This document shows positions 20,789 through 32,234 of a stretch of DNA of 64,000 nt, in pieces. Below the pieces are notes generated by a model. The model saw only the letters and a program-made list of their open reading frames with translations, was not told the DNA's origin and ran no database searches. Origin of the DNA: Botryotinia globosa (Eukaryota; Ascomycota; Leotiomycetes; Helotiales; Sclerotiniaceae); NCBI GenBank assembly GCA_014898425.1, contig RCSZ01000008.1, forward strand, positions 1,871,501-1,935,500, written 5' to 3'. A program made the position numbers and the translations under genes. The first letter of the stretch is position 1; every line of letters begins with the position of its first letter.

Positions 20789-22249
20789 CTACTTCCACTC
20801 CACACTCCAAATCTTCTGACCCCTCCAAAAAGGCACAACCTCCACCCCCTCCCCCTTAAAACTCGCTCTCACAATCTCCTCTCCATTCCTCAACACAATT
20901 CTCTGTCCCACCCCCGTTCCCGCCTCTGCAACCCCATAAAACTTCCTTCCCCTCTGCCCCAAAAATCCCTCCAAAATCTCCCTCGTCACATCCTCCTCCT
21001 TCAAAACCCCCATCTCCACTCCCCTCTCCAACGCCGTAATCACATGACCTACCGCATGCGCCTGCGTGAATACACCCGCGGCCGTCTTTCCCGTTCCGCC
21101 CTTCTTAGCGCCGATATCGTGAGGTGCGCTATCGGTGCCGAGGAAGAATTTCTCGGAATCCTCGACTGCGGCGACGAGTAACGCGGTACGATCGCTCGGT
21201 AATTTCGCGACCGGTTTGCAGAAGTGGAAAGCGTCGTCGGCCCATTGGTCGATGGTGAGGAAGAGGTGATGGGCGGTGATTGTTCCGACGACGTTGGGAC
21301 CGCATTGTTTGACGGTTTGGATGGCGGCGGCGGTGGTGCAGTGTTCGAGGACGATTTTCAGGGTGGGGAAGTGGTGGTGGAGAGAGAGCAGGGTGGGGAG
21401 GAAAGAAGCTTCGGCGTTGAGGATGGTGATGTCTTTTTTGTGGTCCGAGGGACATTCGCCGTGGAGATTGAGGACGAGTCCTTCTTCAGCCATGGCGGCG
21501 AAGACGGGGTAGAAGGGTTCGTAGGAGATGACGCCTGAGGAGGAATTGGTTGTTACGCCTGTGTTTGGTTAGTTTTATTCATGTAAGTCGATTTTTGAAA
21601 AGGGAAATAGATGGAGTAGAGTATTGATTAGTCCGGACTGGGGACTGGCAGATTGTAAGTTCTCGATACTTGAAAACAATACATTATCCAAGGTAAAGGA
21701 GTATTTCAAACTCTCTACTCTTTTAGTATTGTATTACTTCAGAGACTGAAAGCTTCTAATCATCGAACTGCAGTCCGGATCATACAAATTTGGATGAAAA
21801 ACACGAACCAGCTGGATAACTTTTAATTCCCACAATTCCCGCCTTCTTAGCCTCTCGAACAGTTTCAGGGGTAATACTCTCGTGTAAATAAAGAGTCATG
21901 AGATAATCGACATTTGGCTCAATGGCAAGAAGACGTTCCTTGTAGGCCAGAGCTGCAGCTACTGTAGTAACGGGTGGAACGAGATTGGGCATCACATAGA
22001 CCTATTGTATGATAGATTAGCAAATCAGAGAAAAAAATTCAAATAATCTAGACTTTGTGATCGAGAAGAGAACTTGCGAGATCTGGATGAAACGAGACTC
22101 TTTCTATATAGAAAACTACTTACGGTATCCACTCCTCCCAACTTAATGGTTGGAACAACTGTCTCCATCATCTTTCCATCTCGTAGATGTACGTGAAAAT
22201 CTGCCGCAGCAGGGAGTTCTAACCCGTCGAATTTGGAAAGGGGTGACAT
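20789..22249 (-). CDS. URA4: Dihydroorotase (pyrimidine biosynthesis)
   Basis: The enzyme catalyses the reversible cyclisation of N-carbamoyl-aspartate to dihydroorotate, step three of UMP synthesis. Three exons (22249-22124, 22001-21809, 21558-20789) give 362 aa. The introns (121 and 250 nt) have GTAAGT...ATAG and GTTCGT...ACAG borders, and all frames close. Metal ligands are visible: HVH at residues 19-21 in DFHVHLRDG, the Lys to be carboxylated (K102 in GIKSYPAG), H139 in NLHGE, H179 in LEHCTT, and the catalytic Asp in GTDSAPH. Spacing and length match stand-alone class II (PyrC/URA4-type) dihydroorotases rather than the CAD-type. Motifs are intact, so it should be active. It is not clustered with other pyrimidine genes. 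Confidence 0.96.
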
Positions 22250-23121
22250 TTTTCGTTTTCTTCTGATGGAAACTTGAGGATTTGAATGTAAATTATTTAC
22301 AGATACTAGTAACTTTCCTCATTCAAATCTCTTTCCACCTTCAAGTACCTATGTATGATCTTTTAAATTTGTGCTGGGCCAGTCAAAAGCTGACTGGAAT
22401 TTTAGATCAAAGGTTGCTAATAAATCATGAGGGTCAGTTACAATTCCTGGAGAGAAGAGAAGAGAACTCACGTATCGAAACACTCTATCGACAACCTCGA
22501 ATTACTAGAGAATATACGTAAATATTGATCAACACTCTCATCAAAGCTCAAGAAAAGGATCGCTCGTCGTTGGTGGGATGAATGGTGGGGTGCTGTTAAA
22601 TTTTTGCATCACGTGCGATGAATGCTAGAGATTAGAGTGTGCACTAATTTTCGGTGCTCGGTTTCGGATTGTGTGTGTGCCAATCTGTATTGCATATTGG
22701 AGTTTCTAGGTATATGAGGGTGATGATCATAGGACCCTAACTCTTGACACTACCTAGTATGTTTAAGATGATCGAGGGTTGAAAAGTATGCCAGCTAGCG
22801 GATCGATGAAAGTCACCTCCAAACAGTCTTTAAAGTCGTAATAAAGAGAAAAATAAAAAATTGTGGTATTTTTATAACAGTATATTTTGTAATTCTTGTG
22901 GAATTCAATCATTCACAAGTTATCTACATATCATGATGTAAACATATCCATCTAAAACTATGCATTCTTGACCTCTATGATGACGAAGCGCATAGCAATT
23001 AATCCTCGTAACGCCCTACCCAAAGCCATGCATTCTGAATGAATACACATAACAAGTTCCTTTTCGTAATAGTAACACACCGAGCTATTTTGACTCGATT
23101 TATTCATCCTCATTTACATCC
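22250..23121. other. Intergenic region between URA4 and ISWI genes
   Basis: No supported gene. It should contain the URA4 promoter (left part) and the ISWI 3' UTR (right part). The short plus-strand ORFs have no recognisable features. Confidence 0.5.
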
Positions 23122-26100
23122 TCATCTCTTTCTACCCTTAGACTTGCTCTTCGAAGCCGAAGCTGGTGCTGGACTTGAAGCATTTGAAGCAACGCTTGAA
23201 GCTCTTGAAGAGGGAGTTGCTGAAGCTGCTTTACTCCCAGCAGTAGACTTGACATTATCCAGAGCTTTGTTCTGAAAGAATAGTTATTAGTAATCAAGCA
23301 CAAGTTTGCTGCGGTAAAATAAATAAACGTACCTTGACACCATTCTTTGACTTCTTTTTGGCAGGAGCCATTCCCAAAACGCTATCCTCATCATTTTCAT
23401 CATCTTCAGGTTCTCTCTTGGCTTTGCCATTTGCAGTACCATTTGCAGGTTTAGCTGCAGCCGGCTCGTCAAATTCTCTAGCAACCGTTGTCAAAAGTGT
23501 TGTGCATCTTCTGCTAATCTCAATAGGGGTTCTGCTCAAGAAGAACCAATCAAATCGGAAAAGAGGACTCTCACGAATATCATCACGGATTTTTTCGTGG
23601 ATACCATCACTATCAACTCCATACTTGTCTAAAAGAACGAGCAAGAAGCGATCTTCTTCCTCAGTATAGACCTTTTTGTTTGTAGTTGATACTGAGTAGT
23701 TGATCTTGAGTTGTTGTAATGGCACTCGGTATTGTTGCATTTTCTTGCGCAACATTTTTCTTTGATGATCCATCTTTCTGGTTTTCTCCTCACCAGCTTC
23801 AATCTGACCGATGTGTTTAGCATAATCAGCGATTTCGGTATATCGTTGCCAGAAGATCTTAGCGTAAGCTTTGATATCCTCCGGTCCCTTACTGTCCACT
23901 TCTTCAGCAATCATATTGTAATCTTTACGGCCATATTTTGCGGAACCGTTAATAAATTGTTGAAAATCTCGACGATTCCAGTCAGCGAAACCTTGTTGAG
24001 ATAGTAGTTGCTTCTCTTCTTGCTCTTCTTCGGTAAGAGGAGTAGCATTGTCAATCTCCAACTGCTCCAAGTTACGTTCAGCCTCACGATCCGAGAGATC
24101 TTCATCTGTACCATCTGCTAGAGGAACCTTGTAACCGATTTCTTTACGATGAAACGCAGTCTCACGGTCTTGTAAATCTCGTAGAGTTGGTGGAAAGAAT
24201 TGATAGTCATGAACTGTGACTTGCTTAGGCGCTTTGGGTGCTTTAGGTTTTGGATCGGCGACACGACCGCCAGTAGACAGAGCTTGCTTGTAGTATTTGT
24301 CCATGGAATAAGATTGTTCTTTGCGTTCACGCTTGGCGGGATTAATCCAAGTCATACCAATGTCTTTCTTTTGATTACTGAAATCTTTACCATCCCATTG
24401 ATAAGCGGATTCTGATGTGAAGTTCTGAAGGTCGTCGATACCAAGTTTCTCGTAACGGGCATTGAGCTCTGCGGTACGCTTTTCACCATGCTTCAGAATT
24501 TCATCAATGTCATCATCGTCAAGGTCTGCACCCTTTTCTGCAAGAGTACCTGTTGGTCCAGTAGTCGCGAAAACCTTTTCGGCTCCATGCTGGATCATGT
24601 TCAACAGATCATCCTTATTAGCAGCTGCCTTAGCAGCAATCTGGGCACGACCTTGTTGAATAACGAGTTGATCTAGACGTAGTTTCTGTGCAGCACGTTC
24701 TAGAACCTTTTCTTCAATGGCGTTCTCAGTGACGAATCGATAAACAACAACTTGTTTTGTTTGTCCAATACGATGTGCTCGATCCATAGCCTGCAAATCG
24801 GCTTGAGGATTCCAATCGCTGTCGTAGAGGACAACAATATCAGCACTGGTCAAATTGATACCAAGACCACCAGCTCTGGTAGTTAAAAGGAAGACGAATT
24901 TTTCGCTGCCTGGCTTGTTGTAATCATCAATAGCTTGGATACGATCCTCGTGTGCTGTACCACCATCAATTCGACAATACTTGTATTCACGGAAAACACA
25001 GTAATCCTCAAGGATGTCTAAAAGTCTGCTCATCTGAGAGAAGATCAAGACTCGACTTCCAGCTTTCTTCATACGAGTAAGAAGTTTGTCCAACATGACC
25101 ATCTTTCCAGCGTTGAAGACCAAATGCTCGTCGGTAGTGTAAGGTGGTCCGGGTTCAGCACCCTCAAAAAGATATGGATGGTTGCAACATTTTCGAAGTT
25201 GCATGACAATGTTCAAAAGTCGTGTCTTGGATTCACGTTTTCCACCCGCACCATTGACTGCGTCGATATCCTTCTCAAGAATCTTTTTGTACCACTTGAC
25301 TTGCATGTCGGACATTCCAATGTACAAATTAACCTCCTTTTTGGGCAACAAACTCTTTTCGACATCCGCCTTGACACGACGAAGTAAAAAGGGGCGCAAT
25401 ACGCGATGTAATTGCTGGACAACGGTATCTTGATCTTCTTGTTGGCCAGAAAACCATTGATCAAATGCCTCAGCATCACCGAAAACATCTGGAAGCAAAA
25501 AGTTGAGAAGGGCCCAAAGCTCATGCAAATTATTTTGCAATGGTGTACCAGTGATCAAAAGTCGATTTCTTGAATTAAATAAACGAATAACTTGAGCAAG
25601 GGAGGACTCTTCGTTTTTGATACGATGGGCCTAGTTTAGTTAGCCAGGGATCATTTTCATGGAACAAACAGTCCTACCTCATCAATAATGATGTATTCCC
25701 ACGCAAATTTCTTCAAGTGAGATTTCTCTCGGAGAATCATTTCGTAACTTGTGATACAAACATCGAACTTTTCATCGATAAGTCGCTCGTTGATCAAATT
25801 ATTACGTTCCTCCTTGGCTCCTTGGAGTACCAAAACATTGACCTCTGGCGTCCATCTTATAAACTCTCTCTTCCAATTATCAAGCGTAGATTTCGGGACA
25901 ACGATGAGATGAGGACCAGTAATATCCATAATATGCCTCAAATAACCTAAGAATGAGATTGTCTGTAAAGTCTTTCCAAGACCCATCTCATCTGCAAGAA
26001 TTCCCGAAATACCATTCTCATGGAGAGAAACCAGCCAATTCAACCCGGCGACTTGATAATCTCTCATTTGTCCTTGAATGAAGCCCGGCGATTCGCGAAA

Positions 26101-26787
26101 TACAGTCTCCGCAGACCCTCCAGCCTTTTCGTCTTTTAAGAGCTCCGCATCTTCTTCTGCTTCTGTTCTGCGGCGTCTTTCATTGGCTGCACCTCCCTTT
26201 CTATCCGCACTTTTCTTCTTTTGTTCAGCCTCTTCATTCTGGCGATCAATCTCGTGCATAATTTCCTGAATTCGGGGATTTGGGTTTGTTTCGATGAAAT
26301 GCCTAAATAGATCTGTCAAGCCAAGAAGATATCGGAAACGTCGAATGGAGTCGTCTTCCTATAATAGAGAGGATCAATCAGCTTTTACTCTTGGGAATGA
26401 GTAAAATCCGGTAAAAATACCTTGGATTCACCAAGACGATCATGTTTTTTGCCAAAAACGCTCCGACGCAATTGAGTAGCTTCTGATCTTCGTTTACGTC
26501 CATCTCCTGCATCACCATGAACGCTACTCTCTGTTGTATTTGGATTGGTATCAGAATCTTCTGTAAAGTCTGGGGTTTCATCGACATCCTAATGCGCCAG
26601 TTAGTATATCATCACTTTAGGTCAATGTATGTAGAAATAAAGCGTTAAAAGCTTCTAGAGAAAATGTGTTGTAAACTAAAACGAAACATACCATAGGATC
26701 AGCATGTTGCTCTTTAACTTCAGAGACCTCTGCCATAGACATATCTGTATCGACGTTACTATTGCGTGAAGAACGTGTTGGCGCCAT
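23122..26787 (-). CDS. ISWI: ISWI-type chromatin-remodelling ATPase
   Basis: Nucleosome-spacing SNF2 ATPase. Five exons (26787-26692, 26588-26421, 26358-25678, 25630-23333, 23271-23122), all joined in phase 0 with GTATGT/GTATTT/GTAGGA/GTACGT donors, give 1,130 aa, close to yeast Isw1 and Isw2. Order: acidic N-terminus; DEXDc lobe with Walker A DEMGLGKT (about 211-218) and DEAH across the exon 3/4 junction (314-317), then [19 protein letters not shown]; helicase C lobe ([41 protein letters not shown]); HAND-SANT-SLIDE region ([26 protein letters not shown] with [25 protein letters not shown]...[10 protein letters not shown]). The last exon is an Ala/Ser/Lys-rich tail ending GRKR. The HAND-SANT-SLIDE set separates ISWI from SWI2/SNF2, CHD and INO80 types. 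Filamentous ascomycetes often have a single ISWI, so I do not choose between ISW1 and ISW2. Confidence 0.97.
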
Positions 26788-27422
26788 CTTGATATAACTT
26801 CAACCCTTTCTAGGGCACTTGATAGTAAGAAGTGTATCACTTATGCGCCGACAAGGAGAAGTGCTTCACGAGATGGAAAGGTATAGAGAGTTTTGATGAT
26901 GAATAGGTTCTTGAAATCAAAAGAGCAATACTGTTTGTTGATTGAGGTTGAGACTGAGATGCAGAAATTAAGAAATTGACATGAAGTGGAATTTCGCGTT
27001 CATTGAATAGAATCTACAGCACAAGGCGTGAATGAACGCGGTACTGATCACGGAATACGGATTAACTGCCACACCGTGGTTCACAGAGCACGGGTCGAGA
27101 AAAAGTCATTGCTCTTTGTCTCTTCAAAAATCAACCAGAACCTCTTCCTCTCCACAGCACAGAAACTGTTCGAATCCTTATTAAGGAGTCATCTTTTGAA
27201 ATTCCAAGTTCTTCTTCTTTATTGAACTTGAACACGAGAGTTGTTTGAGGTTATTTCAGTTGATCGGATTTCTGCGATTCCTTACCCCGAAAAGGTACGT
27301 TGCTAGGCTAAAATCAAGGGTCATTACATCCTATAATCCTGCGTCTACCCGTGGAACCCATCATCTGACTAATTTCCACCTTTGTTACAGAACTCAGTAC
27401 AAACTCATTTTCAACAACAATC
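26788..27422. other. Divergent promoter region of ISWI and HAPSTR1-like genes
   Basis: 635 bp between two head-to-head start codons. No ORF with features is present. A plus-strand GGTACG...GTTACAG stretch (about 27295-27390) could be a 5' UTR intron of the downstream gene; this is weak. Confidence 0.5.
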
Positions 27423-28262
27423 ATGGACTCCATGAGATCTTTGAATACCTCCCTTCCAGGGGGCAAATCACCCTCAAAACAATTGAACAGCGACCCTCCG
27501 CAACAAGTTCTTATCGCACAATTCAAAGCTGCCGCTTTATCCGTCACCAATCTCTACAAAACTGCCGCTGCAGACCAAGGAAGAGCTAGGGCTGAAGGTT
27601 ATCAAGACGCACTGGATGAACTCTTAAGTTTCCTCGATAAAGAAGACATTGGGTTGAGCGATGGCGAGGGTTGGAGGATCCGAAGATGGGCGACCGAGAG
27701 ATTAGATGGTCGGGACACAGCATCACACAACGACAGCGATGACGAGGTTCTTGAAAAAGGAGATAGGGGATCATCACCAGTTAACCAAAGATCGCAAAGT
27801 TCAAGTCATATTCCGGCATCAACTTCTAAGCCAACAAGAATTGCTTGTCCAATGAGCGCAGAAGTAGTGCCTCCACCTGCGGCCGTTGTTCTGCCCGACC
27901 CAGAACCTCCAACGATTACAGCGCTTCCACAAGGCACATTCACTTTCCGATCTTCGCAGCAATATCCACAAGATCCCGATATTTTATTGTCAGACTTAGA
28001 TTTATCAGACAAGAATCGCCCTCAACCCCATGATAATTTCGGTAATCAGTCAGCGGGTATTTCCCTTACTCGGCCTTCACGAACCAACGCAAGACACAGC
28101 AATCATTCGTCTCGATTAAACTCTAGATCTTCGACGACACAGATAAATAGAGGAGCTGGTCAAAAGAGGAAAATAAATTTTGGTGATTTCTTTGATTTAG
28201 GAAATCTAGGGCATGGAGACGATTCTTTCGGTGGGGGTGGAAAGAGGGGAAGATTCGTTTGA
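27423..28262 (+). CDS. HAPSTR1/TAPR1-like (DUF4588) protein
   Basis: An intronless 279-aa frame. Residues about 27-90 (VLIAQFKAAALSVTNLYKTA, then GYQDALDELLSFLDKED) resemble the core of the animal HAPSTR1/C16orf72 family, where a FQ.AA..VTNLYK motif precedes a GYQ-containing helix. That family is linked to stress signalling through a HUWE1-type ubiquitin ligase; a role here is inference only. The remainder is disordered (Ser/Asp/Pro rich), with a basic patch GQKRKINFGDFFDLG near the C-terminus that looks like a nuclear localisation signal plus short linear motif, ending GGGGKRGRFV. The reading frame is well supported by composition; the family name is recalled, not searched. Confidence 0.8.
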   Translation: MDSMRSLNTSLPGGKSPSKQLNSDPPQQVLIAQFKAAALSVTNLYKTAAADQGRARAEGYQDALDELLSFLDKEDIGLSDGEGWRIRRWATERLDGRDTASHNDSDDEVLEKGDRGSSPVNQRSQSSSHIPASTSKPTRIACPMSAEVVPPPAAVVLPDPEPPTITALPQGTFTFRSSQQYPQDPDILLSDLDLSDKNRPQPHDNFGNQSAGISLTRPSRTNARHSNHSSRLNSRSSTTQINRGAGQKRKINFGDFFDLGNLGHGDDSFGGGGKRGRFV

Positions 28263-29057
28263 ACCGCCACCGCTTCCCTGCGTGCAGAGTGTACATAGCG
28301 ATGTATTATACCTTCTATGGAGGGTACTAAACCACATCTTTACATTTGGTGGATTATGGACGATATGTAACGACCTTGACGATAACATGCCTACACAAGT
28401 TCGGGAACTTTGTTCCTAAGCAGCATTTAAACGGGGGTAATGGAATAGGGGAACAGAAGACCGTGCATTGGAAGGCGTCAATTAGACAGCGAATTTACCT
28501 GTCCATGGGGGCAATCAGGGTCTCTATGTATAGACTATTTTTCTTTCTTTAATCATCAAGTTAAATACCCATCGTTAGTTTTCGAGTTTTATAATTTTAG
28601 AGAATTTTCCGTATTTCAGATTGCGATACGACGAAACATTGGCAATATCTCGATCAGTGTCGAAACAATGCCTCCTCTTTCTTTCCATCATATGATAAAT
28701 TTGAGATTCCAAACATCGTGTTCTAGCAATTCTCCGGTTTTGTATAAGTGACCGAAATATTCAATATTGCCCAGAAATCCAATATTACAATGATCGTTGC
28801 GCCTACTACAGCATTCTTCACGTATCCACGTCTACATTATTCCGCAACGATCGTCATGAACGTTAGAGCGACATAATTTCCAAGACGCATACCATGCCAC
28901 GGACAGGATTTCTGGAGCAACGCGACTAAGCTTCTATCTGTGAATAAGTAGCCCATCAATTCTCAATCCTTTTGCTATATATGTGATGTTTCTCAAGCGT
29001 TGCTACAAAGCGATTTTCCATCAAAATTGCCAAAATACTTCCACGAACGTACCTACT
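28263..29057. other. Intergenic region, no supported gene
   Basis: Contains the 3' side of the HAPSTR1-like gene and the promoter of the secreted Ser/Thr-rich gene. A CTATATATG TATA-like element lies near 28974-28982, about 75 bp before the latter's start codon. Confidence 0.5.
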
Positions 29058-30973
29058 ATGAAGTTTTTGACTGCCCTCTTCCTCCTTGGTTTATCAAATG
29101 CACATCGGTGGCAGGACTCCGATGCGTGTGGCTATGTAGTCGGTGGCTCTCATGATCATGTCGCAAGAGATGTACGAGAATTGGATTGCTCCAATTACAT
29201 GCGAACTACTGTTACCCCATCATACATAGCTTCTGGGTACCTCCAATTCATCATTCAATTGAGTGTATCGAATACTAACGATTAAACAAGCTTGGTCACA
29301 ATCACTACAGTGGTTCTTAACGAAATCACCTATACGGAAGCCAGCACAAATATAGTGTACGTGACCGCCAGAGACGTGAAGCCACGAGACATTGTTATAG
29401 TCACTGTCACTGGAGACGCTATTACACTCACAACCACGCTGGAAGCAATCACAAGCACGACTACAGAAACCATACCGCCATATGCGACAAGTGCATGTCC
29501 GAATCATAGTGCATATGTTGAAGCATGTCGAAGTCACTTAAGCGTGGTGATAGCTACTATCACCGTCACAGCTTCTACTTCGTATATAACGGAGTACACT
29601 ACTGTGAACTTACCAAGAACTTCGTTTGAAGGTTCGACCTCTGCACCCAGTTCGAATGTTGTAGAAACTATCAGTGTGATTTCTTCCACTGATGTTCAGG
29701 GACCAACATCTAGCAATAGCTTGAGCTCGAGCTCAACTGTAGGGGTTGACTCAACTTCTGTAAATGGTATGTATTCCTATCCGCTATTTCATTATTGCGC
29801 TAACGTGCTCAGTTATTGTCTCATCCCTTTCATCTAGTAGCTTGTCATTCGAAACACTTTTTTCCGCTCCATCATCCGGAACATTGATCAATTTATCCTC
29901 CACTCTATCAGCCACTACCAGTCTAAATACTGATGTGACGACACCTACTACTAGATTTGTTCCCAGTGGTTATTCATCCACTCTTACATCTAGAACTGGC
30001 AGTCTATCATCGGGACCTTCTTCGCAGGAGACAGTCACCCTGAATTCACTCTCTAATACATTTAGTTCAGACTCGGCTTCGTCCAGGAGTACATCAACGA
30101 CTTCCTCATCACACTCTCTTACCTCAAGCACAAGAAGGTTCCTTTCCTCTTCCTTTGTATCGCCGCCAACATTTCCGACTATTTCATCTTCAAATTCTTT
30201 AGTTTCCAGTTTGAATACATCTTATACTACACCTTCATCATCAACTAGCACGGGATTCTCAACATCCTCTTCAAGTTTAAACACGGGGACAATCTCGACC
30301 TCTCTATCCTTATCTTCACTGGCTCCCACCACTTTATCTACAGTTTCCTCTTCGAATACCTCTTCCAGTTTAGCATCAGTACCATCATCTTCAATAACCT
30401 CTTTGACATCCCTTTCATCCACATTCTCCACGATCACATCTCAGCTGGTCACAAACAGTTCTCTCACCTCTACTTCTCTCCCCACCTCATTTTCATCTCC
30501 CATCCCTCGACCTCCTGTCTCTCCCCTTATCGCCACGTGTAACGCCCCATCCGCTTGCCGTCAAAATCAATATTGTTCTTCAGACAACACCTGCTTATGT
30601 CGTATGTCACCCTCTTCTCCCCCATGACATTTGACATCATACAAACCACTAACGCGTCTCTTTCATAGAACCAACAGTAAGCGGTACCGGCTATTGTATG
30701 GCCGATACACCCTGCGCAGCCCTCTCCTCCTGCACCATTGACTCTGACTGCGGCATCGGCTCCGCATGCATGAGAACTTGTTGTTCTACCAATAAATGTC
30801 TTTCGCTTCAGGGGTTATGTCAGAATCCCAATACGGCGATTGTTATTTTTAAGAGGGGCGAGGAGGGGAGTAGTGGTCATAGGATGGTTGGAGAAATAGG
30901 AGATGGGGAGGAAGATGGAGAGGAAGAGTGGACTAACAGGGGACCATGGGTTAAGAGGTTTGGGAAAATGTGA
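29058..30973 (+). CDS. Secreted Ser/Thr-rich cell-surface protein with Cys-rich C-terminus
   Basis: Four exons (29058-29236, 29291-29766, 29813-30601, 30669-30973) splice to 582 aa. Each intron (54, 46 and 67 nt) has a GTACCT or GTATGT donor and a CTAAC branch, and each is needed to keep the frame. A signal peptide (MKFLTALFLLGLSNA) is followed by a short N-terminal segment with a Cys pair, then Thr/Val-rich repeats like those of fungal adhesins (TVTGDAITLTTT...). About 300 residues of almost pure Ser/Thr follow, surely heavily O-glycosylated, then a Cys-rich module (CRQNQYCSSDNTCLC; CAALSSCTIDSDCGIGSAC; CCSTNKCLSLQGLC). The acidic/basic C-tail has no GPI signal. It is probably a wall or extracellular protein. 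The Cys spacing is EGF- or disintegrin-like, but I do not assign a family. Confidence 0.85.
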
Positions 30974-32234
30974 GATGAGAGTTTGCTTGCTGTTTCGGCG
31001 TGGAAAATTAGTCATGGATATTTGACATTGGAGTTCATTTGGCGTTTTTCTTTTAAGTTATACTGTCACTACCACATTATGAATGACGTGCAAAATAACA
31101 AACATTTTTATACTTTGAACTTGATTCCTCACTTGCCCTATTTATTGAACTCAATCTCTGAGGGAAAGCATGGAGATTTTAGAGTTTCATCAACACAATG
31201 CTTAGAAGAACCATTTTCCCACATCCCTTCTCATCAATGACCAAGAAATCAAGAGAACTCATCGAAATATTTCCTAAACTCGCAGCCCTTGCTAGCCAAA
31301 CCAACCTTCAGATTTTCCGCACATCACCCAAAGTTTGTATTCTTCAGTCACTATCCAACATACACTCTGGCCTTCATTAAGATCCTCATCTTTAATGGGC
31401 ATGGGTTTAAGCAATGTTAATTTGAATGAGTATATCCATACTGAAAAACTTCAGAACAATAGCCCTACCAGAAAAGGTGGACAGTTTGCACGGCTTTAAG
31501 GTCTTTTATAAGGGATTACCATACCACGTCACACGACCAAAAACATCTCACAGGGAGTAAAGATCACATTCATCAACGCAAAGCAGAGCAGGTAATTGCA
31601 AAGAAATGAGGGTACTATCCAGTAGGCATCCGGTGCAGAATAAGCTGCGTGCCCAAAATTTTGTTGTCATCGACCCATATCATCCATCATCCCATTGATT
31701 ATAGACGCTTTTCATGACCCTTATCTGATATGATTACCATAAAAAATCCTTCCCAGTCGTTATCATCATAATTCCCATATCATCCATTCCATTCATTCAT
31801 TCATTTCATTACACACCACCAGGGCATATAATGTCTTCATAGCCATTTGTGTAAATGCAAACACCGAATGTAGAAACGAATATGCAGACCATGCTGTTAT
31901 GATAAAAGACTGAGCAATTTTGTGTAGCCAAAGAAAATGAAAATACCACAAAGAAAAGTAAAACCAAATGTTATAACCCCAGATATAGTAGCAAGTAAGT
32001 AGTTTTGTTCATCCCAGGTCTCCGAGTCCATGTATCACAATCAGCACTTCATCTAGTTGGTGAAGCCATTGACCTGAATTTGAAACCATGATCAACCAAA
32101 TCGTATTTAGTGAGAAAGAGGTATAGCCTAAAGAACCGATGTCGAGGAAAGTGAGATATAGAAATAGGAATTTTGAGCAGAAGAAGCTGAGAGACATATC
32201 TATATCGTTGGAGAGTAAGTTTTGGCAAGTCGAC
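30974..32234. other. Intergenic region, no supported gene
   Basis: Between the convergent 3' ends of the Ser/Thr-rich gene and the CCCH gene. Mostly AT-rich unique sequence with an ATTC run near 31790-31806. The short frames lack domain or codon support. Confidence 0.5.
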
